Shown here piece after piece: positions 27,907 through 37,372 of a stretch of DNA of 64,000 bases. The DNA is from Rhodocyclales bacterium (GTDB taxonomy: Bacteria; Pseudomonadota; Gammaproteobacteria; Burkholderiales; Rhodocyclaceae): positions 37,078-101,077 of the forward strand of contig JACRIZ010000006.1 of assembly GCA_016235765.1 (NCBI GenBank). Direction: 5' to 3'. Each line of letters opens with the position of its first letter. Positions within the stretch are counted from its first letter, which is position 1. A program made the translations under genes and the position numbers. Below the pieces are notes generated by a model. The model was not told the DNA's origin. It searched no databases and saw only the letters and a list, made by a program, of their open reading frames with translations.

Positions 27907-28890
27907 ATGAGCCAGGATTTCCTCTCCCAGGAAGAAGTCGATGCCCTGCTGAAGGGTGTCAGCGGCGAGCCGGATGAAACCGCAGCCGAGGAAGCGACGG
28001 GGGGAGTCAAGCCGTACGACCTTGGACGCCAGGAACGGATCGTCCGCGGCCGCATGCCGACGCTCGAATTGATCAACGAGCGCTTTGCCCGGCTGCTGCG
28101 CATCGGACTCTTCAACTTCATCCATAAAGGCACCGAGATTTCGGTCGGGCCGATCAAGGTCCAGAAATACAGCGAGTTCATCCGCAACCTGGTCGTACCG
28201 ACCAACCTGAACCTCGTCACCATCAAGCCGCTGCGCGGCACGGCGCTGGTCGTTCTCGATCCGAACCTGGTCTTCCTGATCGTGGACAGCATGTTCGGCG
28301 GCGACGGTCGTTTCCACACGCGGGTCGAAGGGCGCGATTTCACGCCTACCGAGCAAAGGATCATCCAGGGCCTGCTCAACGTCATCTTCGCCGAATACGA
28401 GAAGGCCTGGAAACCCGTGTTCGAGATCAAGTTCGACTACATCCGGTCGGAGATGAACACGCAGTTCGCCAACATCGCCACGCCATCGGAAATCGTCGTG
28501 GCAATCACCTTCACCGTCGAACTGGGCGGCAATTCGTCGGAGATGCATTTCTGCATTCCCTATTCGATGGTCGAGCCGATCCGCGACGTGCTGTACAGCA
28601 CGATGCACAGCGAGCAGGCGGGCACCGACCGGCGCTGGACCAGCACACTGGCGCGCCAACTGCAGCTTGCCGAAGTCGAACTGGTGGTGCCGCTCGCCTC
28701 GTGCGACGTTCCGGTCAGCCGGATCGCGGAACTGAAGGTGGGCGACATCATTCCAATCCACATTGAAGAGCATGTCCCGGCAACGGTTGACGGCATTTCC
28801 GTCATGGACTGCCGCTACGGCATCAGGGGTGGCCAGTACGCGCTGAAGGTGGAACGCTTCCTGGCCCAGGACGAGGCCGAACAGTCATAG
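27907..28890 (+). CDS. fliM: Flagellar motor switch protein FliM
   Basis: FliM binds phosphorylated CheY and sets rotation direction. The 327-residue protein begins with the CheY-binding motif LSQEEVDALLKG, followed by the CheC-like middle domain (LRGTALVVLDPNLVF; SMFGGDGRF) and the C-terminal SpoA domain. It starts 5 bases after the fliL stop. All regions are present. Confidence 0.97.
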   Translation: MSQDFLSQEEVDALLKGVSGEPDETAAEEATGGVKPYDLGRQERIVRGRMPTLELINERFARLLRIGLFNFIHKGTEISVGPIKVQKYSEFIRNLVVPTNLNLVTIKPLRGTALVVLDPNLVFLIVDSMFGGDGRFHTRVEGRDFTPTEQRIIQGLLNVIFAEYEKAWKPVFEIKFDYIRSEMNTQFANIATPSEIVVAITFTVELGGNSSEMHFCIPYSMVEPIRDVLYSTMHSEQAGTDRRWTSTLARQLQLAEVELVVPLASCDVPVSRIAELKVGDIIPIHIEEHVPATVDGISVMDCRYGIRGGQYALKVERFLAQDEAEQS

Positions 28891-28900
28891 GAGCAGCAAG

Positions 28901-29317
28901 ATGAGCGATCAAGTCGACGACACCCAGGTTTCCGAGGACGATTGGGCCGCGGCCATGAACGAACAGGCGACGACCGACGCCGCTGCCGGGGCCGGCGCGG
29001 CGCCGGCGCAGATCTTCGAGCAGTTCGGCGGCGGCCAGCAAAAGGCCGCGACACCGCAGGGCTTCGACATGATCATGGACATCCCGGTCCGCCTGACGGT
29101 CGAGTTGGGCCGGACCAAGATCTCGATCCGCAACCTGCTCCAGCTTGCCCACGGCTCGGTGGTCGAACTCGACGGGCTGGCCGGTGAACCGATGGACGTT
29201 CTCATCAACGGCACCCTGATCGCACAGGGCGAGGTCGTGGTGGTCAACGACAAGTTCGGCATCCGTCTGACGGATATCGTCACGCCCCAGGAGCGCATGC
29301 GCAAACTGAATCACTAG
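28901..29317 (+). CDS. fliN: Flagellar motor switch protein FliN
   Basis: FliN completes the C-ring with FliM. The 138-residue protein has an acidic, Ala-rich N-terminus and a SpoA domain (MDIPVRLTVELGRTKISI, LLQLAHGSVVELD, ANGTLIA-like NGTLIAQGEVVVV, FGIRLTDIV). The AGGAG before the ATG is strong. A 76-base gap follows before fliO. Confidence 0.97.
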   Translation: MSDQVDDTQVSEDDWAAAMNEQATTDAAAGAGAAPAQIFEQFGGGQQKAATPQGFDMIMDIPVRLTVELGRTKISIRNLLQLAHGSVVELDGLAGEPMDVLINGTLIAQGEVVVVNDKFGIRLTDIVTPQERMRKLNH

Positions 29318-29393
29318 CAGCCGGGATTGCTGCGGCTTTCCCCCTCTGCTCGGACGTTTTCGAGCCGGGCGTCCTACGTATGCTGATGCCGCA

Positions 29394-29819
29394 ATGGCAT
29401 CCAAGTACCTTCCTCGTCCCGTATTAGCACTGGCAGTAATGCTGCCGGCAGTCGCGCACGCGCAAAATGCCGCGCCCCCCGCCGAACTCGGCGGCAGCAT
29501 CGTGCAACTGGTGCTCGGCCTGGCCGTCGTGATCGCCCTGCTTTTCGCGAGTCTTTGGCTGTTGAAACGCATCTCGGCGCCGCGCGGCGAGGCCGCCGGA
29601 CTGATCCGCGTCGTCGCCGGAACCGCCATCGGTCCGCGCGAGCGCGTCGTCATCCTCGAAGTCGGCGGCACCTGGATGGTCCTGGGCGTCGCGCCGGGCC
29701 AGGTGAGCGCATTGGCGGAAATCCCCCGCATCAACCCTGCCGCCCCGTCGACCCCGCCGCCACCGGGCAACCTCCCCGGCTGGCTGCAGCGCATCGTCGA
29801 TCGCCGCCATGCGCGCTAG
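29394..29819 (+). CDS. fliO: Flagellar protein FliO
   Basis: FliO assists assembly of the FliP ring. The 141-residue protein has a hydrophobic N-terminal stretch with a possible signal (ending AVAHAQ), one membrane helix (about 35-57: [17 protein letters not shown]), and a small beta-rich cytoplasmic domain ([32 protein letters not shown]). It overlaps fliP by 11 bases. Confidence 0.92.
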   Translation: MASKYLPRPVLALAVMLPAVAHAQNAAPPAELGGSIVQLVLGLAVVIALLFASLWLLKRISAPRGEAAGLIRVVAGTAIGPRERVVILEVGGTWMVLGVAPGQVSALAEIPRINPAAPSTPPPPGNLPGWLQRIVDRRHAR

Positions 29820-30546
29820 CCGGCTCGTCACGGCTGCCTTGCTCCTGTCGTTGCCCGCCCTGGCGGCGGCCCAGGCCATGCCGACGATAACGAGCACGCC
29901 GGCGCCGGGCGGCGGCACGCAGTGGTCGCTGTCGATCCAGACCCTGCTGCTGCTGACGAGCCTGAGTTTCCTGCCCGCCATACTCCTGATGATGACCGCC
30001 TTCACGCGCATCGTCATCGTCCTGTCGCTGCTGCGCCACGCCCTGGGCACGCAGACCTCGCCGCCCAACCAGGTGCTGATCGGGCTCGCCTTGTTCCTGA
30101 CCTTCTTCGTCATGGCGCCCGTCGGCGACAAGATCTATACCGACGCCTACCTGCCGCTTTCCGAAAACAGGATCACCTTCACGCAGGCGCTCGACCGCGG
30201 CGCGGTGCCGCTGCGCGCCTTCATGATGAAGCAGGTGCGCGAAGGCGACCTCGCCCTGTTCACCAAGGTCGCCAACCAGCCCCAGCCAGCCACCATCGAC
30301 GAGGTACCGATGCGCGTGCTGATTCCGGCCTTCGTCACCTCGGAGCTCAAGACCGCATTCCAGATCGGCTTCATCATCTTCATCCCGTTCCTGATCATCG
30401 ACATGGTGGTGGCCTCGGTTCTCATGTCGATGGGCATGATGATGATGTCGCCCGTCATGGTGGCACTGCCGTTCAAGATCATGCTGTTCGTGCTGGTGGA
30501 TGGCTGGAATCTGGTCGTCTCCTCCCTGATCGCCAGTTTCGGGTGA
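29809..30546 (+). CDS. fliP: Flagellar export gate protein FliP
   Basis: FliP is a core pore subunit of the export gate. The 245-residue precursor has a cleavable signal peptide ([22 protein letters not shown]) and the family signatures [20 protein letters not shown] and [18 protein letters not shown]. The C-terminal hairpin contains [19 protein letters not shown]. Length and spacing to fliQ are typical. Confidence 0.97.
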   Translation: MRASRLVTAALLLSLPALAAAQAMPTITSTPAPGGGTQWSLSIQTLLLLTSLSFLPAILLMMTAFTRIVIVLSLLRHALGTQTSPPNQVLIGLALFLTFFVMAPVGDKIYTDAYLPLSENRITFTQALDRGAVPLRAFMMKQVREGDLALFTKVANQPQPATIDEVPMRVLIPAFVTSELKTAFQIGFIIFIPFLIIDMVVASVLMSMGMMMMSPVMVALPFKIMLFVLVDGWNLVVSSLIASFG

Positions 30547-30553
30547 GCCGAGC

Positions 30554-30823
30554 ATGACGCCGACCACCGTCATCGAGATCGGCCGCCAGGCCATGGAGGT
30601 CGCCTTGATGGTGTCGGCACCGCTCTTCATCGCGGCGCTCGCCACGGGCTTGATCATCAGCATCTTCCAGGCCGCCACGCAGATCAACGAAACGACGCTG
30701 TCGTTCGTACCGAAGCTGGTCGCCATCTTCATCACCCTGATTCTGGCCGGCCCCTGGATGATCTCCGTGATGACCGACTACATCCGCCGGCTCTACGAAT
30801 CGATTCCCAGCATGATCGGCTGA
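30554..30823 (+). CDS. fliQ: Flagellar export gate protein FliQ
   Basis: FliQ is the small two-helix subunit of the FliPQR pore. The 89-residue protein has MTPTTVIEIGRQAMEVALMV at its start, a second helix IFITLILAGPWMISVM, and the conserved ATQINETTLSFVPK loop. Its stop overlaps the fliR start. Confidence 0.97.
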   Translation: MTPTTVIEIGRQAMEVALMVSAPLFIAALATGLIISIFQAATQINETTLSFVPKLVAIFITLILAGPWMISVMTDYIRRLYESIPSMIG

Positions 30824-31608
30824 TGATCACCGTAACCGCGGCGCAGCTCGATGCCTGGCTGGCCATGCTGGCATTTCCGCTGGCCCGTGTGCTCGGCCTG
30901 TTTGCCATAGCCCCGATCTTCGCCAACGCCGGCCTGCCGCGCCGGATCCGGCTGCTGATCGGCCTTGCCGTCACTTTCGCGCTGGCGCCGGGCTTGCCGC
31001 CCGTACCCGCCATTTCACCGGGGTCCTGGACGGGTGCCTTCATACTCGCCCAGCAGATGCTGATCGGCGTCCTGTTCGGCCTGACGCTGCGCGTGGTCTT
31101 CGCGGCCGTCGACGTCGCCGGCGAACTGATCGGTCTGCAGATGGGCTTGTCCTTCGCCATCTTCTACGACCCGCAGAACGCCGGTCAGTCGGCCGTGCTG
31201 AGCGAATTCCTCGGCCTGCTGACGATGCTGATCTTCCTGGCAATGAACGGCCATCTGCTCACCTTGTCGGTGCTGGCGGAGAGCTTTCACCTGCTGCCGA
31301 TCGGCACCTCGCCGATCTCCGGCCAGGGCCTCGTGGCCGTGGTCTCATGGTCCGCGGTACTGTTCTCGGCCGGCCTCCTGCTGTCCTTGCCCGTCGTCGC
31401 GGCGCTGCTGATCGCGAACCTCTCCATGGGCGTCCTGTCGCGCGTGGCGCCGCAATTGAACCTGTTTGCCGTCGGCTTCCCGGTGACCTTGGTCACGGGT
31501 TTCGTGGTGCTGATGATATCGCTGCCCTATTTCGGCACCGCGCTGGAGCGATTGTTCGATCAGAGCTTCTTCACGCTGCGCGGCATCATCCAGGCGGCTG
31601 CCGGTTAG
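30823..31608 (+). CDS. fliR: Flagellar export gate protein FliR
   Basis: FliR closes the export pore and interacts with FlhB. The 261-residue membrane protein has about six helices and the family segments PRRIRLLIGLAVTFAL, GELIGLQMGLSFAIFYDP and NLSMGVLSRVAPQLNLFAVGFP. Its stop overlaps, tail to tail, the end of the lipoprotein gene on the other strand. Confidence 0.97.
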   Translation: MITVTAAQLDAWLAMLAFPLARVLGLFAIAPIFANAGLPRRIRLLIGLAVTFALAPGLPPVPAISPGSWTGAFILAQQMLIGVLFGLTLRVVFAAVDVAGELIGLQMGLSFAIFYDPQNAGQSAVLSEFLGLLTMLIFLAMNGHLLTLSVLAESFHLLPIGTSPISGQGLVAVVSWSAVLFSAGLLLSLPVVAALLIANLSMGVLSRVAPQLNLFAVGFPVTLVTGFVVLMISLPYFGTALERLFDQSFFTLRGIIQAAAG

Positions 31609-32060
31609 CTCTTGGCCTTGTCGATCAGCCTGACGACGCCGACCGCGGTGCGCTGGGAGCCCAGCACCGAGGAGTCGAGGCCTTCCTGGTATTCGACGAC
31701 CTGATAGCCGTTGAAGCCGTTCAGGCGCATCAACTCCCTGGCGCGGCGATGCAGCACCGCCTGCGCCTCGCCAGCGCCGCCGGCGTAGAAGCGCTTCATG
31801 CGCAGCGAGAAATGGATATGCTGGTCGCCGAGAGGCGCCTCCTCGATTTCCCAGTTGGGCGACAGGGGATCCAGCACCATGTAGGCGATCCCGGCCAGAG
31901 CTCCCCAATACACGACCTTCTCCAGCGCAACGCTGATCGACGGCCCGACCTGGAGCGTGTAGTTCGGGATCATCGTCCCGGCACTCGGAATCGACTTCAC
32001 CGAAGAGCTGCCGCAGGCGCCGAGCGCCAGCGACGCGGCGAGGACGGTAGCAAGTCTCAT
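31605..32060 (-). CDS. Small lipoprotein of unknown function coupled to flgL
   Basis: The product is 151 residues with a lipoprotein signal (MRLATVLAASLALGAC, lipobox LGAC, lipidated C16). It then has a short hydrophobic segment (VVYWGALAGIAYMVLD, about 50-65) and an alpha/beta domain (HIHFSLRMKRF; AQAVLHRRARELMRLNGFNGYQVVEYQEG). I do not recognise the family. Its ATG overlaps the flgL stop (ATGA), so it is translationally coupled to the hook-filament junction gene, suggesting a flagellar role in the outer membrane or periplasm (inference). Confidence 0.8.
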   Translation of the reverse strand: MRLATVLAASLALGACGSSSVKSIPSAGTMIPNYTLQVGPSISVALEKVVYWGALAGIAYMVLDPLSPNWEIEEAPLGDQHIHFSLRMKRFYAGGAGEAQAVLHRRARELMRLNGFNGYQVVEYQEGLDSSVLGSQRTAVGVVRLIDKAKS

Positions 32061-33367
32061 AGGTAGTTGAACAGGGAGAGCTGCGAGGTCGACACGAAGG
32101 ACTTCTGCGCCGCCTCCAGATCCGTCTGCTTGCGCGTGATGTCGGAAAGCGCCTTGGCCCAGTCGAGGTCCTGCAGGTTGGAGAGGTTCTGCTGGTACTG
32201 CAGGGCGACGTCGGCATTGGTGCTGGCCAGCGAATCCAGTTCGTTGCCCCGCGCGCCTACCGCGGCGCTGACGCGCAGGATGTTCTCCTGGGCCTGACCC
32301 AGGTTGGTCAGCGCCGAGCCGATGTCGGCGGAAAACTTCGCCTGCTCGGCGGCGCCGAACGGTGCTTTTTCCAGTTTCCCGATCAGGTTGGCCAGGGTCT
32401 TGAACAAGCTCTGGCTGGTGCTGGGCGCGATCGCGAAGCTGTCGCCGACCGCCGGGTCACCGCTGACGGTGACCGTCGCGCCGAGGTCGAAGGCCGGCTC
32501 GGCGCCCTGGCTCGCCAGAACGATCGCCTCGCCGCTCTTGTAGACGCGTTGGTTGGCGATCGGCGCAGCGCCCGGCCCGCCGGTCAGCAAGGAATTGCCG
32601 CCCGCATCAAGGATGTCGTATCGGGTGGTCGCCGGCGTCGTACTGGCATCGCTGGCGAACACGATGGAATAGTTCTTGTTCGCCAAGGCATTCCAGGTCT
32701 GCGGATTGGTGACGCTACCCGCATCGGCGATGCCGGTACCGGTATTGCCGGCGGCATAGGCGGTGGTGAAGTAGCCGTTGCCGTTCTTGATGCGCATGAA
32801 TACGTCGTTGCCCGCATCGCTCACCGGAACGTATCGCGTCGGCGACACCTGGAGCGTGCGCTGACCGTCGTCGCCGAGGTATTGGACCTCGGTGGAGGCG
32901 CCGCTGATGATCGCATCGACATTGCCGCTGAACGGCGTGGTGCTGCCCTGGAAGCCCGAGAACAAATACTGGCCCGAGCCGTCGGTGGCATTGGCGATGC
33001 CCATCAGTTCGTCGAAGCGGGAACGCAATTCCATGGCGATACTGCGCCGGTCGTTTGCCGAAAGCGGGTCGTTGCCGGCCTGCACGGTCAGTTCGCGCAA
33101 GCGACCGAACATGTCCCTGACGCTCGACAACTGCGCCTCTTCCAGGTTGAGTGACGCCTGTGCGTTGCCCTGGTTGGCACTGAACTGGTCCACCACATCC
33201 TTGGCCTGCTGCACCTCGAGCGCCCGCGCGGCAGCCACCGGATCGTCCGCCGGGGTGATGATCCGGCGCCCGGTGGATACCTGCTGCTGCAAGTGCAGCA
33301 AGTCTGCCGTCTGCCGATTGATGGCCGCGACCCCGGCGTTATAGATCATGTTGGTGCTGATTCTCAT
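32057..33367 (-). CDS. flgL: Hook-filament junction protein FlgL (HAP3)
   Basis: FlgL joins FlgK to the filament. The 436-residue protein has a flagellin-like N-terminus (MRISTNMIYNAGVAAINRQ; LHLQQQVSTGRRI; PADDPVAAARALEV) and the C-terminal helix (DLEAAQKSFVSTSQLSLFNYL), with a variable middle. It follows flgK by 19 bases on the same transcript and is coupled to the downstream lipoprotein gene. Confidence 0.95.
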   Translation of the reverse strand: MRISTNMIYNAGVAAINRQTADLLHLQQQVSTGRRIITPADDPVAAARALEVQQAKDVVDQFSANQGNAQASLNLEEAQLSSVRDMFGRLRELTVQAGNDPLSANDRRSIAMELRSRFDELMGIANATDGSGQYLFSGFQGSTTPFSGNVDAIISGASTEVQYLGDDGQRTLQVSPTRYVPVSDAGNDVFMRIKNGNGYFTTAYAAGNTGTGIADAGSVTNPQTWNALANKNYSIVFASDASTTPATTRYDILDAGGNSLLTGGPGAAPIANQRVYKSGEAIVLASQGAEPAFDLGATVTVSGDPAVGDSFAIAPSTSQSLFKTLANLIGKLEKAPFGAAEQAKFSADIGSALTNLGQAQENILRVSAAVGARGNELDSLASTNADVALQYQQNLSNLQDLDWAKALSDITRKQTDLEAAQKSFVSTSQLSLFNYL

Positions 33368-33386
33368 GGCACGACCTTCCTGTCGA

Positions 33387-35303
33387 TTATCCGAGGGCGA
33401 GAATGGAATCGAAAACCTTTGAAGAAATCTCGATTACCTTCGCCGACGCCTGGTATGCCTGCTGGTAGCGAATGAGGTTGGCGGCCTCTTCGTCGAGATT
33501 GACGCCCGACATCTCCTGCTGGGTAGCGATCGCCGCTTCGGCCAGTGCCGTCTGGCTCTTGCCGACCGTCTTCACCTCGCGCGTCTTGTTGCCGACTTCG
33601 CCGACCAACTGCGCATAGGCTTCGAGGTAGCTGGCCGTGCCGCCGAGCATGGTATCGACCGTCTGCAGGCCTGCCAGCGCGACTGCATTGCGGTTGTCCG
33701 AGACACCGTTGGCGTTGGCACTGACCGTGAACACGTCGTTGGCCCTGGGCGAGCCCGATATCTGCATCGTCCAGCCGTTGTAGGTGATCGCGGCGCCTGG
33801 CGTGTAGGCGACGCCGGCCGGATTGCCGGTACCGGTGCCGACGACGTTGTACGTGGTCGGCGGATTGTTGAAGGTAATCGTCACCGTCTGCTGAAGGTTC
33901 GCATCGGGGGGTGCCGGGCCGTTGACGGTGCCGGCGCTGATGGTGCCGGTGCCCGTGTTGGCCAACGCTGCGGCGGTCCGCATCGGCGCCGCCGCGGCGA
34001 TGTTGCGCGCATCATCGACCACGAGCGCAAGGCTGCTGGCGCCGCTGCGGGTCGGCTCGATCTTGAAGCTGTCACCGGCATTGACGGTACCGGCCAGGGC
34101 GAGGTCGAAACCCTGGTTGGCCGTCGTCGCCACGGCCGCCACCGTGGCGCCCGTCCAGCTCTGGTTGTCCGACATGCGGGTCAGCGTGTAATTTGCGCCG
34201 TCGTACGCCAGCCGATAGTCGCTGGTGGTCAGGTTCGCCGCCGCGCTGCTCGAAAAAGTCACGCTGAGCGGGCCGGTACCGGTATTCAGCGAGTTCGAAT
34301 AGGCAGTCGGATCGGCGACGCTGAAGAAATCGCCGCCGAGGGCACCGGTGAGATCCTGGCCCAACTGGTGCTGGTTGTTGAAGGTTTGCGCGAGCGCAAT
34401 CGCAATGCGGCCGAGCGCATTCTGGGCGCTGTCCAGCGATTGGCTGCGGAAGCTGATCAAGCCACCCAGGGTACCGCCGGTGATCTGCGACTCCGGCACC
34501 TGAATGGCCGTGCCGCCTGGCGTCTTGACGACCACGACCAAGCGCTCCGGATCGTCGAACGCGGCAACGGTACTCAGCGAAAAGGCGTCCTTGCCGACCA
34601 CCAGCGCCTGGCCGTTGCCGAAGAAGACGTTCATCATGCCGTCGTCCTGCGTGAGGGTCGTGACGCGGATCTGCTGGTTGAGTTCCGCTATCAACTGGTC
34701 GCGCTGGTCGAGGAGATCGTTGGGCTGCTGGTTTTGCGAACCGGCCTGGGCCCGCAGTATCCGATCGTTGATTTCGGCGATCTGGCTGGCGTAGCTGCTG
34801 ATCAGGGAGACTTCGCTGGTCACCTGCGCGTTGACGCCCTCGCGGATCTCGGCCATGCGCTGATCCAGCGACTGGAAACGGGCCACCAGGGTCTGGGCAG
34901 TGGACAACATGGACTGGCGTGCCGGAATCGACGCCGGATCGGCAGCGACCGCCTGCACGCCGCTGAAGAAGCTGCTCATCGCCGTACTGAGGCCCGAGGT
35001 CGTGTCGGCGAGAACATTGTCGATCTGGCTGATCTGCTGCAAGTAGGCGTCCATCTCCGCCGCGCCGGTCTGCGCGGACAGTACCTGCTCGGACAGGAAC
35101 TGGCTGTAGATGCGCTTGACGGTTTCGACGTGCGTGCCCTGGCCAATGAAACCCGATCCCGTCAGCACCGAGAAGTTGGTCGACTGGACGATGGCCTGGC
35201 GGTTGTAGCCAGGGGTCGAGGAATTGGCGATATTGTGGCTGGTGGTCGTCAGGCCTACGTTGGCCGCATTGAGTCCGCTGACGCCGATGCTGAGTGTGCT
35301 CAT
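33387..35303 (-). CDS. flgK: Hook-filament junction protein FlgK (HAP1)
   Basis: FlgK is the first junction protein on the hook. The 638-residue protein has the rod-type N-terminus (LSIGVSGLNAANVGLTTTSH, NIANSSTPGYNRQ) and the C-terminal SGVNLDEEAANLIRYQQAY. The large middle is Thr/Ala rich. GGAG lies 5 bases before the ATG. Unlike in enterobacteria, where flgKL have a sigma-28 promoter, a perfect sigma-54 promoter lies upstream. Confidence 0.97.
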   Translation of the reverse strand: MSTLSIGVSGLNAANVGLTTTSHNIANSSTPGYNRQAIVQSTNFSVLTGSGFIGQGTHVETVKRIYSQFLSEQVLSAQTGAAEMDAYLQQISQIDNVLADTTSGLSTAMSSFFSGVQAVAADPASIPARQSMLSTAQTLVARFQSLDQRMAEIREGVNAQVTSEVSLISSYASQIAEINDRILRAQAGSQNQQPNDLLDQRDQLIAELNQQIRVTTLTQDDGMMNVFFGNGQALVVGKDAFSLSTVAAFDDPERLVVVVKTPGGTAIQVPESQITGGTLGGLISFRSQSLDSAQNALGRIAIALAQTFNNQHQLGQDLTGALGGDFFSVADPTAYSNSLNTGTGPLSVTFSSSAAANLTTSDYRLAYDGANYTLTRMSDNQSWTGATVAAVATTANQGFDLALAGTVNAGDSFKIEPTRSGASSLALVVDDARNIAAAAPMRTAAALANTGTGTISAGTVNGPAPPDANLQQTVTITFNNPPTTYNVVGTGTGNPAGVAYTPGAAITYNGWTMQISGSPRANDVFTVSANANGVSDNRNAVALAGLQTVDTMLGGTASYLEAYAQLVGEVGNKTREVKTVGKSQTALAEAAIATQQEMSGVNLDEEAANLIRYQQAYQASAKVIEISSKVFDSILALG

Positions 35304-35330
35304 GTGAACTCCGATCCGATTTCCTCATAA

Positions 35331-35345
35331 CGGCAAAAAGTGCCG
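35331..35345. promoter_or_regulatory. Dyad CGGCAA-AAA-GTGCCG in the flgK leader
   Basis: This copy of the flagellar dyad has one change (GTGCCG for TTGCCG). It is non-coding, between the flgK sigma-54 promoter and the flgK start, about 15-29 bases downstream of the predicted transcription start. It is a candidate downstream activator site. Confidence 0.6.
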
Positions 35346-35370
35346 GGAATTGAGGAGTTGTCAGAAGATG

Positions 35371-35386
35371 AGCAACGCGCGTGCCA
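35371..35386 (-). promoter_or_regulatory. Sigma-54 promoter of flgKL and lipoprotein gene
   Basis: On the minus strand TGGCACGCGCGTTGCT matches every fixed position of the sigma-54 consensus, with 10 bases between GG and GC. It lies in the 102-base gap between flgJ and flgK, with a predicted leader of about 57 bases. Confidence 0.92.
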
Positions 35387-35405
35387 GCCACGCGAGAAGC
35401 GGTGC

Positions 35406-36185
35406 CTAGGTCGGCAAGGTATTGATGATGCGGGCTAACTTCTCGGCGTAGGCCGGGTCGGTGGCATAGCCGGCGCGTGCCAGGCCCTGAGCGAAGGCGG
35501 CAGGATCGCGGCTGCCCAGCGCCGTCGCATAGCGGGGATTGCCGGCGAGCAGGCTTGCATAGTCCTTGAACGCTTCCGCATAGGAGCCATAGGCCCGGAA
35601 GCGCTCGACGCGCCGCTGGGCGACGCCATCGACGTATTCGGTGGTGGTTGCCTCGACAGAGGGGCCGCGCCAGTCGCTGCCGGCCTTGATGCCGAAGAGG
35701 TTGTGGCTGGCCTGGCCGTCGGCGCTGCGCGGCTCGGCCCGGCCCCAGCCAGTCTCGAGCGCCGCCTGGGCGACGATGAAGCGTGCCGGGATGCCGCTGC
35801 TGCGGCTGGCTTCGGCCGCGTGCGGCATCATCTTCTCGATGAAACCCGCGGCGGCGGAATTCGGCTCGGTGCTGCCGCCCGCCTCGGCGTTCCGCGACAA
35901 CTGACTTTCGATGACCTTCGCCAGCCCCGTGCCGCCCTTGGCCGCCAGCACCTGGCTCATCTGCTGGTCGAGCAGGGATTCGTACAGCCGGGTCTGGTCG
36001 CTGTCGAACATCCCTTCCTTCGGCGTCGCGTCGCGCATCGACTTCAACACCAGTTGCAGGAACAGCGCCTCGAACTGCTGCGCCGCCGCCTTCAGCGCGG
36101 CCGGATCGTTGCTCTTGGCCTGGCGCTTGATATTTGCCAGCGCATTCTGGTCGAAGATGGAGGGCGTGATGTCGGCAGCGTTCAT
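35406..36185 (-). CDS. flgJ: FlgJ: rod scaffold and peptidoglycan hydrolase
   Basis: FlgJ caps the growing rod and opens the peptidoglycan. The 259-residue protein has the rod-binding N-terminal domain (about 25-95: KAAAQQFEALFLQLVLKSMR; LYESLLDQQMSQVL) and a C-terminal glucosaminidase domain with the catalytic glutamate in AQAALETGWG (E144) and SHNLFGIKAGSDW. Many FlgJ proteins lack the second domain; here both are present, with a short linker. It is the last gene of the flgB-flgJ unit. Confidence 0.95.
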   Translation of the reverse strand: MNAADITPSIFDQNALANIKRQAKSNDPAALKAAAQQFEALFLQLVLKSMRDATPKEGMFDSDQTRLYESLLDQQMSQVLAAKGGTGLAKVIESQLSRNAEAGGSTEPNSAAAGFIEKMMPHAAEASRSSGIPARFIVAQAALETGWGRAEPRSADGQASHNLFGIKAGSDWRGPSVEATTTEYVDGVAQRRVERFRAYGSYAEAFKDYASLLAGNPRYATALGSRDPAAFAQGLARAGYATDPAYAEKLARIINTLPT

Positions 36186-36251
36186 GTCGGCGCAAGGATC
36201 ACATTGAACGCGGCGTCACGATCGGCGGAACAGGTCCGAAAAACCCGCGGA

Positions 36252-37364
36252 CTAGATGACTTCGAGTTCCGCGCGCAAGGCGCCGGCGCTCTTCATGGCC
36301 TGCAGGATAGCGATCAGATCCTGCGGATTGGCGCCGATGGCGTTGAGCGCCTTGACCACATCCGCCAGGCTGGCACCCGACCGGACCGAAGCCAGGCCGC
36401 CGCCTTCCTGCTTGATGTCGACCTGGGCGTTGGTCACCGCCGCCGTCTGGCCGCCCGAAAACGCGCCCGGCTGGCTGACGACATTCTCGGCGGTGACGGA
36501 AACCGACAGGTTGCCGTGCGCCACGGCACAGTTTTCGATGGTGACCGTGCGGTTCATGACCACCGATCCGGTACGCGAATTGACGATCACCTTGGCGGCA
36601 ACCTGGGCCGGAACGATTTCGATGTCGCCGACACGGCCGAGGAAGGCCACCCGGTCGTTGGCGTCCAGCGGCGCACGCACCCGTACCAGGCGGCCGTCTA
36701 GCGCCGCGGCGCTGCCCGGATAGACGCCGTTGATCCCCTCGACGACCTTTTGCGTGGTCGCGAAGTCGGTACCGTTCATCTCGTAATGCACGAAATCGCC
36801 CTGCCCGACCGGGGTCGGCACTTCGCGCTCGACCGTCGCACCGCCGGCGATCCGGCCCACCGACAGATGGTTGATCGTGACCTTGGAACCCGCGCCGGAG
36901 GCGCCCGCCCCGACCACGACCACATTGCCCTGCGCCAGCGCGTAGACCTGGCCGTCCGCGCCCTTCAGCGGCGCCAGGATCAGCGTGCCGCCGCGCAGCG
37001 ACTTGGCGTTGCCGATCGAGGAGACGGTGACGTCGATCTGCTGGCCGCTGCGCGCGAACGGCGGCAGCGTGGCCGTTACCATCACGGCGGCGACGTTCTT
37101 GAGCTGCAGCGACTGGCCGGGCGGCAGATTGACGCCCATGTTGGACAGCATGTTGATGACGCTCTGGACCGTGAACGGCGTCTGCGTCGTCTGGTCGCCG
37201 GAACCGTCGAGACCGACCACGATGCCGTAGCCGACCAGTTGGTTGTTGCGCACTCCGGCGATCGAAGCCAGGTCCTTGATCCGCTCGGCACGCGCGGCGT
37301 CGACCACCAGCAGCGCGGTAAGGAGCCACATGGCAACGAGCAGGAAGCGGTGGGTCTTTCTCAT
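36252..37364 (-). CDS. flgI: Flagellar P-ring protein FlgI
   Basis: FlgI forms the periplasmic bushing ring around the rod. The 370-residue precursor has a signal peptide ending LLVVDAARAE and the family hallmarks RIKDLASIAGVRNNQLVGYG, GLDGSGDQTT and MLSNMGVNLPPGQSLQLKN. It starts 8 bases after flgH. Confidence 0.97.
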   Translation of the reverse strand: MRKTHRFLLVAMWLLTALLVVDAARAERIKDLASIAGVRNNQLVGYGIVVGLDGSGDQTTQTPFTVQSVINMLSNMGVNLPPGQSLQLKNVAAVMVTATLPPFARSGQQIDVTVSSIGNAKSLRGGTLILAPLKGADGQVYALAQGNVVVVGAGASGAGSKVTINHLSVGRIAGGATVEREVPTPVGQGDFVHYEMNGTDFATTQKVVEGINGVYPGSAAALDGRLVRVRAPLDANDRVAFLGRVGDIEIVPAQVAAKVIVNSRTGSVVMNRTVTIENCAVAHGNLSVSVTAENVVSQPGAFSGGQTAAVTNAQVDIKQEGGGLASVRSGASLADVVKALNAIGANPQDLIAILQAMKSAGALRAELEVI

Positions 37365-37372
37365 GATGTCCC

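Noticed and set aside
34072..36195. 707-codon minus-strand open frame across flgK and flgJ in another frame
   Set aside because: It is an Arg/Pro/Gly-rich shadow of flgK and flgJ, both of which have full family sequence.
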